A DNA stretch of 64,000 nucleotides from Lates calcarifer. Taxonomy: Eukaryota > Chordata > Actinopteri > Centropomidae. Position 1 is the first letter of the stretch. Every line of letters begins with the position of its first letter. The position numbers and the translations under genes were made by a program. Positions 57,340 to 64,000 of the stretch are shown piece by piece. The stretch covers positions 24,097,012-24,161,011 of the forward strand of contig NC_066848.1 of assembly GCF_001640805.2 (NCBI RefSeq), written 5' to 3'. The notes beneath the pieces are model-generated. The model was not told where the DNA came from and ran no database searches. It saw only the letters and a list, made by a program, of their open reading frames with translations.

Positions 57340-57700
57340 TCACAGTTTGGAGAGAACAGAATCCTTGGATACAGTAGAGGTGGTGAGAGAGGGATGATGG
57401 CAAAGCTTTCATCCTTCTCCCACCACTGCATGGGACTCTGACAGCACTGGGCAGCTCCTTCAGGGACTGGCTCCTACACTGGCGGTGTTTGAGGGAGTGA
57501 TACCGCAGGTATTTTCTTCATGCTGTTGTCAGACTGTACAACCACCCCCATTCCCAATAACCCACCAAGCACTTTACAAACACCAATGGACAGTAGTAGT
57601 GCTATATTTATTTGTAACATATGCAACTTTTTCCTCATCATTGCTCAATATATGTGCAACACTACACCTAAAACAATGTGCAATATTATTTGTGTGATGT
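57340..57700 (+). mobile_element. LINE ORF2 end and 3' UTR (second LINE type)
   Basis: From 57444 one frame reads ALGSSFRDWLLHWRCLRE, then a stop (TGA at 57498-57500), then YRRYFLHAVVRLYNHPHSQ and a stop at 57558-57560. The pattern RER-YRRSFLPAVVRLYN is the C-terminal signature of a common fish LINE ORF2 as I recall it; the TGA replaces an expected arginine codon and is consistent with CpG decay. Upstream GGATGATGGCAAAGCTTTCA fits the same element. The 3' UTR follows. Confidence 0.65.
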
Positions 57701-58254
57701 AAAAGTGAGTTTGGCACACTTTCTGGTTTGCTACACTCGCTAGTATTGTCATCCAAAGAAATCAAATAATTTTTCATGAACATATGTTTTCAAATGACAT
57801 TTATCATAATGACATTCATTTTACCTCTGAAATCCTTGATGTTAAATGCCATTGGGCATTACTTCTAAAAGAACTTCCTGGCAATCGTGGATTAACATGC
57901 ATCAAAGCAAGAAACAAAGCAGTCTCTTATTAGACGCTCAGGGGACCTATGCCATTGGCTTGGCTTCCCATTAGGCAACTGAGAAATAAATGCACAACCT
58001 CTGTAAGGAAAGCCAAATAAAATTATTATTTGAAATTAACTTACCACTCACTCACCCCAAAACATACAGTAGAGATAACTCTGAACTTGAGAGTAGGTGA
58101 GTGGCCAATAGTGAATACCATGTATGTAGTTGAACAATGAGAGCCAGGGTTCCAATAGTGGCCTTGACTGATGACAAAGACACAAGGGAAATCTTAAACT
58201 CAAACTCCATTTCTTTTGAAAAACCAACTCAAAGTATTTTTCTTAAAATATTCT

Positions 58255-58815
58255 TTTTTGAGCCCTCACCAGTCTGGTTTCAGACCTAGCTCCATATCTG
58301 CTGCTTACATTGGTTGTCAATATTCTTTCCTCATTTGACAAAAGGCACTGTGCTGCTGTTTGACTTGTCAAGAGCTTTTACTTACTCATACATTATGTAA
58401 TATTGTGTTTGATCAGTTGCTTGCAGATGGTCCCAGACGTATCACAAGGATTAGCTCTGGGTCCTCTCTCCCAATTTACATTAATAGTATGGTCTGTTCG
58501 CTAACTGAATGTAATGTCCATATTTATGCAGATGACACTATTTTATATTATTTTGCTGACTCTGTAGAGTTTGTTGTTGAGAGAGTAACTTTTTTTAGTG
58601 CTCTTCAAGAGACACTTCAACCTGAAACTAGCACCTAATGCACACAAAACAAAGTTCAGGGTTTATTCTTGAGCTTTAGATATTGGTTTTAACAGTCTAA
58701 ACCTACACACACTTAATGGTAGCAATGGTAAAATAATCACATAATATAAACATTCAGGTATTTGGCTTTATGAATCATTTACAGTGAAATATCATACATT
58801 CACCAATTTCTCTTG
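58255..58815 (+). mobile_element. LINE reverse transcriptase fragment with YADD motif
   Basis: Decayed pieces of a reverse transcriptase domain in order. An LSPHQSGFRP-like start lies near 58260 (frame-broken). The QG(S)xLGPL-like site follows near 58455. Then comes IYINSMVCSLTECNVHIYAD, continuing DTILYYFADS, with the catalytic YADD motif at about 58525-58536. Further on TLNGSNG and, after a stop, YKHSGIWLYESF match the YKYLGIWLDE motif. Several frameshifts and stops. Non-LTR type (jockey/CR1/L2/I superclade); not assigned further. Confidence 0.8.
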
Positions 58816-58825
58816 TCCTGATCTA

Positions 58826-58872
58826 AATAGGAAATATTTCCTATTATTTCCTATTTTATTTAAATAGGAAAT
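58826..58872. repeat. Nested palindromes
   Basis: 58826-58845 is a perfect 20-bp palindrome (AATAGGAAATATTTCCTATT). An ATTTCCTATT copy follows at 58846-58855 and an AATAGGAAAT copy at 58863-58872, so several hairpins are possible. Confidence 0.9.
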
Positions 58873-59697
58873 ATTATAATGTGTTTGTTGTTAATTTAAT
58901 TCTTGCTTTTGCATTATTCCCATTCACACACCTCATCTCACTTCTCTAATCAACCCTGTAGTCAACCGAGCTTAATATTTTGGGAATGCTGAATGCTAGA
59001 ACACTTTTTTCCTGCAGAAGGATATTATTGTGCTATTCTAGTGAATTCTATCAGTATTGGACTGCACTCTCCTGTCCACTGGCAGTCCTGTGAAGCCTCG
59101 GGTTGAGTCTGTCGACCAATCAGAGACTGTACGTCTGACCTCCCCCCTTAACCTGGCACCTTATGATTTGGTTTAAACAAAAGAGGCCTTTGTTAACCTT
59201 CCCCACATACCATGTGGTCAGCCCTAGAGGCCATCTTTTGATTCTACCATCTTGGTTGTAGTTCCTTTGTTTAAAGCCCTGAGGCTTTAAAAAGCAACCA
59301 TTTTGAATCAGCCATATTGTCATTGTCTGTTTTCCCACAGACACACACACACCCACCCCACTCCTATATATAGTATTCCTATCAAATTATGTTATGTGTT
59401 ATGATGTTTTAGGTATTTGTTAAATTTCTTTTTTCAATGTTGAATATTTTACAGGTCTGTTTAATATTGTACAAAGTGAATATTTGGTTATAGTTACTAA
59501 GTCAATTATTAGTCAAGGTTCCAAACTGATCCTTTATGAGACTGACTTAATGATAGTTAATCTATATAATATATAGAATATATATACATACACACACATA
59601 TACACAAAAAAACACAACAAAGAATCTAGGCAAGGAGAACAAGTGAGTTTCGGGATATCTTTTCAATATTGTGGCTGATTTTAACACACACACACAG

Positions 59698-59729
<32 letters not shown>

Positions 59730-60983
59730 TAGAGTCGTAGCATAATTGTTAGAAGTTAATGCCCAAGTCAATAATGATAGAAATAAAACCATAATGTTAA
59801 ATATAAAATAAGGACAAATGCTAATTATAAAGATAGAGTGGATCTAATTTCTTCCCAGGTCAGTTATATATGTTTGAGAATTAGGCATTTGAATGCTAAA
59901 ACGTTCATTAGGCATTTATGTGGTGGGACTATGCAGTTTTTCCTGGCATGTGGTTCAATATTTGAATACCCAGATGGAAATGCCTTCATTCCAAAACAAG
60001 GTAACAGAAAACATATTATCACCCACCCCTTGCACAATATTGCAATTTATACAAATGTGAAAAGAGTTGGACATGTCAAACCTGTATGCAATGCAGGGGC
60101 AGTCTGCACTGCTCCTTGCACCATTCTTTTAGCCGTTTCATTTTAAGAGACTTCAATTTGGGATTGAATTACTATGGCGTAAATTAGTGATATAGTATTT
60201 GAATCTGTGGCTCACACATGGCTTTGCAGTAAATCAAATGCCATTCTGACTTACAGGTCATGTGAGAGTATTAAAATGTTTTACCCGCTGGCTGGACCTA
60301 CTGACTTTTTTTAAATACTGTCTGAGGTATGGTGTGTGAGAATTTCATTGAACAACTGAATGAACAAAGGAAGATGGATCCATAATCCACAATCAGTTAT
60401 AACAGCGACTGAGCAGGAGTCAAAGAGAGGAAAAATTAGTATTGTGATACTGATGGGTGAATTATGAACACCTCAGTGGACAGAAGGAGCACCTCTGGAG
60501 ACTAACTGACCTGAAGATTCACCCTGAACAACTCAAGCATTCACAGTGACCTGGCTGTCACCAGCCTCTGAGAGAGAGGGAGGGAGGAGAGAAGGAGAGA
60601 GAAAAGGAGGACAGAGATACTGCTGTATTTGGTTCTAAACTCCTTCACCTTGTGAACATGCCGATTTGTGGCTGAGTCAAAAGGAAACTCCACTGATTTC
60701 ACACGTCAAAGTGTATTTTGGGGAGTCTTGGGGGAGTACTACTGCATACGTGAAAAAAGTTGTATAAAGCTTTGTGGCTCCCGAGGGAGCTATGCTAAAT
60801 CAGACAAATTACCTCAAGTGATGTCAGCTGAGGCAGTGTTGGTTGAAGCTCAACCTCTGGAGTTTTTCTGTAAGCAATGTAGGCGCTAGGATTTAACAAG
60901 AAAAAATAATGTGTAATAAAATAGAAAATATCTCAGGTTCTGATGCATATTTTTAGTGGTCCATTGTGAGTTCAGCAGTGTTA
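58873..60983. other. Non-coding sequence
   Basis: TATATA/CA-rich at 59563-59607 and a (CA)n tract at 59683-59725. Purine-rich at 60572-60612. No gene is recognised. Confidence 0.6.
59683..59725. repeat. (CA)n microsatellite
   Basis: Two CA runs split by GA; about 20 units in all. Confidence 0.94.
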
Positions 60984-61020
60984 TAGATAGATCTATCTAT
61001 CTATCCATCTATCCATCTCT
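60984..61020. repeat. (ATCT)n microsatellite
   Basis: ATAGATAG inverted start, then about seven ATCT/ATCC units. Confidence 0.92.
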
Positions 61021-62265
61021 GTCTCTCTCTTTCTCTCACACACATACATTTTCTGTGTTTGTGCTTGTTGACCCAAACTTAGATCTGTACTACCAGGGTA
61101 TCTTTCTTTTATTTTTGCCGCTTACTGCATGTAGTTTTGCTAATATGTCAGCTTTAATTTCCATTTTACCTTTTCACTGACCTTGTGGAATTCAGTAATA
61201 AAAATGGTGAATACCAAAGTCTTAAATTCTGGTTTGTTTTACTGTTAAGTACAACTCTTGAGGCTTAAAATGCATATTTTGCCAAGATAAAGTTATGTGG
61301 TCAATATAATCTAATTTCATCCTCTTTAAAGCATGAGTGTGCTCAGCAAATTTCATGCCAGTCTGTCCATTAGGTTAAGTATCTTGACCATGAAGTACAT
61401 TCTACCTCTCGGAAAGAGAGGCTGAATTTTTTTTAAAAAAAAGAAAGAAACATCAGAAACAACCAGGTCCACTTATTAGCTTCTCTGGGGTGTTTCAACC
61501 ACTTACTTGACATCTCATGAGTATGAAACTTGTGTTGACAGGAGGGGAAGATGGTAACTGATTGCGATAGTCTTGGATTTGATGGCATTGGATTTGAATG
61601 TTCCTCTTGATCTGTCTCTGGCTGTCCACTGACTCATGGTCAATGTCCTTTTGACCCCTTCCCTATTGACCTGACAGTAGCAGCCCACCAAAATCAAATA
61701 GAAACATTATTAACATCCAGTATCTAATACATGTATCAGATGGACCAATAGAGAGAAGGAAATTATATTAGACCAACTGTCCAGCATGCCATCCTTGCAT
61801 CTATCCACTAGAGAAGAATTTTTGAGCTCAACAATAATAAATAAATCTTTAAATAAAAAATAATATTCAACTATATTTATTTGAATTAAGTTAGCCTTAT
61901 TATTAGCATAATTCTGGTGCAAGTTAGTGAGGCCAAACTAAATGCTCACATGTATCATCCTCATCTGTTTGTCCTCATGAAGATAACAGATTCAAAAAAA
62001 TTGTGGAGAAGCTTTCATATTTTATATTTCAGTGGGAGACAGGATAGAGATGGATGGGTAGAGGTGGAGTGATGATGGTGGCCAGTCTGGACAGAGTTTG
62101 TGAAGCTGAAATAATGATGATGCTGATAAAGTGCAGAGCAGGCATCCAGTGGCACAGCTGGCAGTGGCTGGCAAAGGTGGCCCAGTTAGCCCAGCTAGCC
62201 GGCTGGCTTCCACTGGACCACGCACAGATGCCCATTTACTGCCCCGCTGATGACACCCCTGGGGC

Positions 62266-62309
<44 letters not shown>

Positions 62310-63250
62310 TTATAAAGATATATAAACACTCATGTACAAACACAGAGACATAGATATGACCACACATGCAAAACACACTAACACACGGACACACACACAC
62401 ACACACACCTGAACCATATTTTGATTACAGCAAATGGAGATGCACACACACACACATACACACACACACACACACACATACAGCTGTGGCTCTCACTTTA
62501 TATGCAGATGCACAGACACACTCAGACTCTGTTTCACTGAAAGTATACACAAACACACTCATATAGTAAAGGAATGACTCACTCATATCCAAACATCACT
62601 AAATGCATAATTTCCACAAAAATATGTCCCTACTCAAACACACATGCACAAACTAACACAAATCTCATGCTGCTCAGCCAGTATGTTCCAGAAATCACCA
62701 CACAGACCCTGTGACTGCCCACACACACCCACACCATACACACAAACACACAAACAAAGAAACACACACACACACACACACATGCACAAACTGCAATTCT
62801 CACCTCAGGGCAGAGATGTGCTCAGATGTTTCCGGGGCAGTGGGCAGTCACGAGTGTGTGTGTGTGCCTGACAGCTGTTTGTGTGCATGTCCATGTGTCT
62901 GTGTGTGTGTTGGCGCCATGCCCTAATTTGACAGAGCTGGAGCAGTGGTTGATCCCCAGTGCAGTTGATTTGGCTTGATGTTGACCCTACAGGCCTTGTC
63001 AGCTCCAACATGCTCCCTGTCTCCTCATGTAGCCCAGCACAACACTGAGTGGACACATACACACAAGCAAAAAAGTGCACACATTAACGCACGTATTTGT
63101 TTATTGCGTATTACCAGAGTTTTGAGTGTTACCAAATGTAAGTCACACCTTTTTATGAGAGGTTTTGTTTTTGGTTTTTTGTTTTGGCTTTTTGCATTAG
63201 TTTTTGATCAAAATTTACATATATTATATTTGTACAATATACACTGATAT
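61021..63250. other. Non-coding sequence, AC-rich from 62270
   Basis: Nothing is recognised up to 62269. From 62270 to 62790 the plus strand is unusually rich in ACACAC with several (CA)n tracts, annotated as one region below. No gene is seen. Confidence 0.6.
62270..62790. repeat. AC-rich region with several (CA)n tracts
   Basis: (CA)n at 62270-62307, 62389-62409, 62442-62479 and 62763-62782, joined by AC-biased sequence (ACACTCATGTAC, ACACAGAC, AAACACAC). It reads as an expanded and decayed CA locus about 520 bp long. Confidence 0.88.
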
Positions 63251-63515
63251 GCTGCTACTGCTCTTATTATTATTATTGTTATATCTGATTGTCAATCCAA
63301 CCATTTGAGGCTGCCCACCGAATGGCCGGTTCTGTTTACAGTTTTTGCCTCTTGAAAGGCAAGGAAGTTTTTCCTTGCCACTTTTGCCAAGTGCTTGCTC
63401 ATGATTGGAAATGCTGGATCTCTGTAACAGTATAAAGAGTGCAGTCCAGACCTGCTTTAAGCCCTTAGATAACTTCTGTTGTGATTTGGCACTATATAAG
63501 TAAAACTGATTTGAC
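63251..63515 (+). mobile_element. Rex1/CR1-like LINE 3' end, 5'-truncated copy
   Basis: CAATCCAACCATTTGAGGC, AAGGAAGTTTTTCCTTGCC, GAGTGCAGTCCAGACCTGC, TTCTGTTGTGATTTGGCAC and TATATAAGTAAAACTG match the ends at 27290-27555 and 50030-50259 in order. It terminates at TGATTTGAC without a visible tandem tail. Confidence 0.82.
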
Positions 63516-63710
63516 CAGACATTGATATTTTAGACTTTACTTAGATGTAGTTATGTTATTATTTAGTTATTTATTTTACCATTTGTACTATTTAGTTGTC
63601 TACAACTTCCTTTAGTGTTTAGCAATCTGATGAATCATTGTACTGGAGTTTGTATGATACTGGTACTACATAGATTTGTGTTATGTCCACACTTATATTT
63701 ATTCTCTACA

Positions 63711-63843
63711 CTAATGGTTCCCAAACTGTATGGTTTGTGACCAGTCTTGGGCAGTAATGCATCACAATAATGTTATTACTTTGGGTGTAGGGGATTACAA
63801 TTTTGTTAATTTTGTTACAATCACTAATCTCAGTAACACTCCC
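63711..63843 (+). repeat. hAT-like end followed by GTAATGC-type repeat
   Basis: TAATGGTTCCCAAACTG, then GGTTTGTGACC, resembles a degraded CAGTGGTTCCCAA hAT end. TTGGGCAGTAATGCATCAC and GGATTACAATTTTG follow, as in a common fish repeat built of GTAAC/GTAATGC words. The boundary between the two is uncertain. Confidence 0.4.
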
Positions 63844-63855
63844 TTACCTTGACGT

Positions 63856-63925
63856 TTGCATTTACTAATTTGGCAGATGTTTTTAATCAAAGCGTCTTAC
63901 ACATGAGGGACAACACTAAAGCTTC
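63856..63925 (-). mobile_element. L2-type LINE/SINE 3' tail
   Basis: Reverse complement reads GTAAGACGCTTTGATTAAAA, then ACATCTGCCAAATTAGTAAA: the conserved 3' end shared by vertebrate L2 LINEs and the SINEs they mobilise. Only about 70 bp is recognisable. Confidence 0.75.
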
Positions 63926-64000
63926 ACTGCAAAAGGAGACCTTGAAGTAAGTAATAAAAACTAATTGGCTGGCTGATATGTCAAATGTTTATATGCATAC

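Overview
This window looks like non-coding nuclear DNA from a bony fish, most likely a percomorph-type teleost. The evidence is the repeat content: long (CA/GT)n tracts every few kilobases, tRNA-derived SINEs of the common teleost type, 5'-truncated Rex1/CR1/L2-like LINE fragments, and internally deleted Tc1/mariner elements and MITEs. I recognise no complete protein-coding gene, rRNA, functional tRNA, CRISPR array, operon or prokaryotic feature. The longest open frame (156 aa, minus strand, 28317-28787) is an artefact of a purine-biased tract. The organism call is inference from repeat families, not a marker gene.

Layout. 1-11 kb: mostly plain AT-rich sequence with two old dispersed repeats, a 222-bp TA-flanked MITE (5038-5259) and three SINE copies. 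11-14 kb: two unique, gene-desert-like segments rich in homeodomain/POU-type motifs, then facing pyrimidine and purine tracts and GT microsatellites. 14-22 kb: two partial Tc1 copies, a SINE with clear target-site duplications, and two unclassified GC-richer patches. 22-28 kb: plain sequence, then a SINE beside a long LINE 3' part that carries an internal TTAGGG-like insert. 28-36 kb: a 475-bp purine-biased tract, two further candidate conserved elements and a cluster of old dispersed repeats. 36-50 kb: AGTAC-type repeats, hAT-like ends, several SINEs and LINE tails, and a short Tc1 derivative with both ends. 50-59 kb: a degenerate ~80-bp tandem array, TA/T and GT tracts, a palindromic repeat, and a graveyard of mariner plus three LINE relics. 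59-64 kb: AC-rich sequence and a pile-up of repeat fragments at the right edge.

Nothing here forms a pathway or an operon. The most plausible function, if any, is intronic or intergenic regulatory sequence of a gene with large introns. I found a few short open segments bounded by good splice-like signals, three of them on the plus strand in compatible phase (36155-36240, 46453-46485, 48166-48212). Such pseudo-exons are common by chance, and these are leads only. I see no convincing previously undescribed system. The observations most worth checking are the possible microexons, the ~80-bp array, the telomere-like insert in the LINE tail and the candidate conserved elements.
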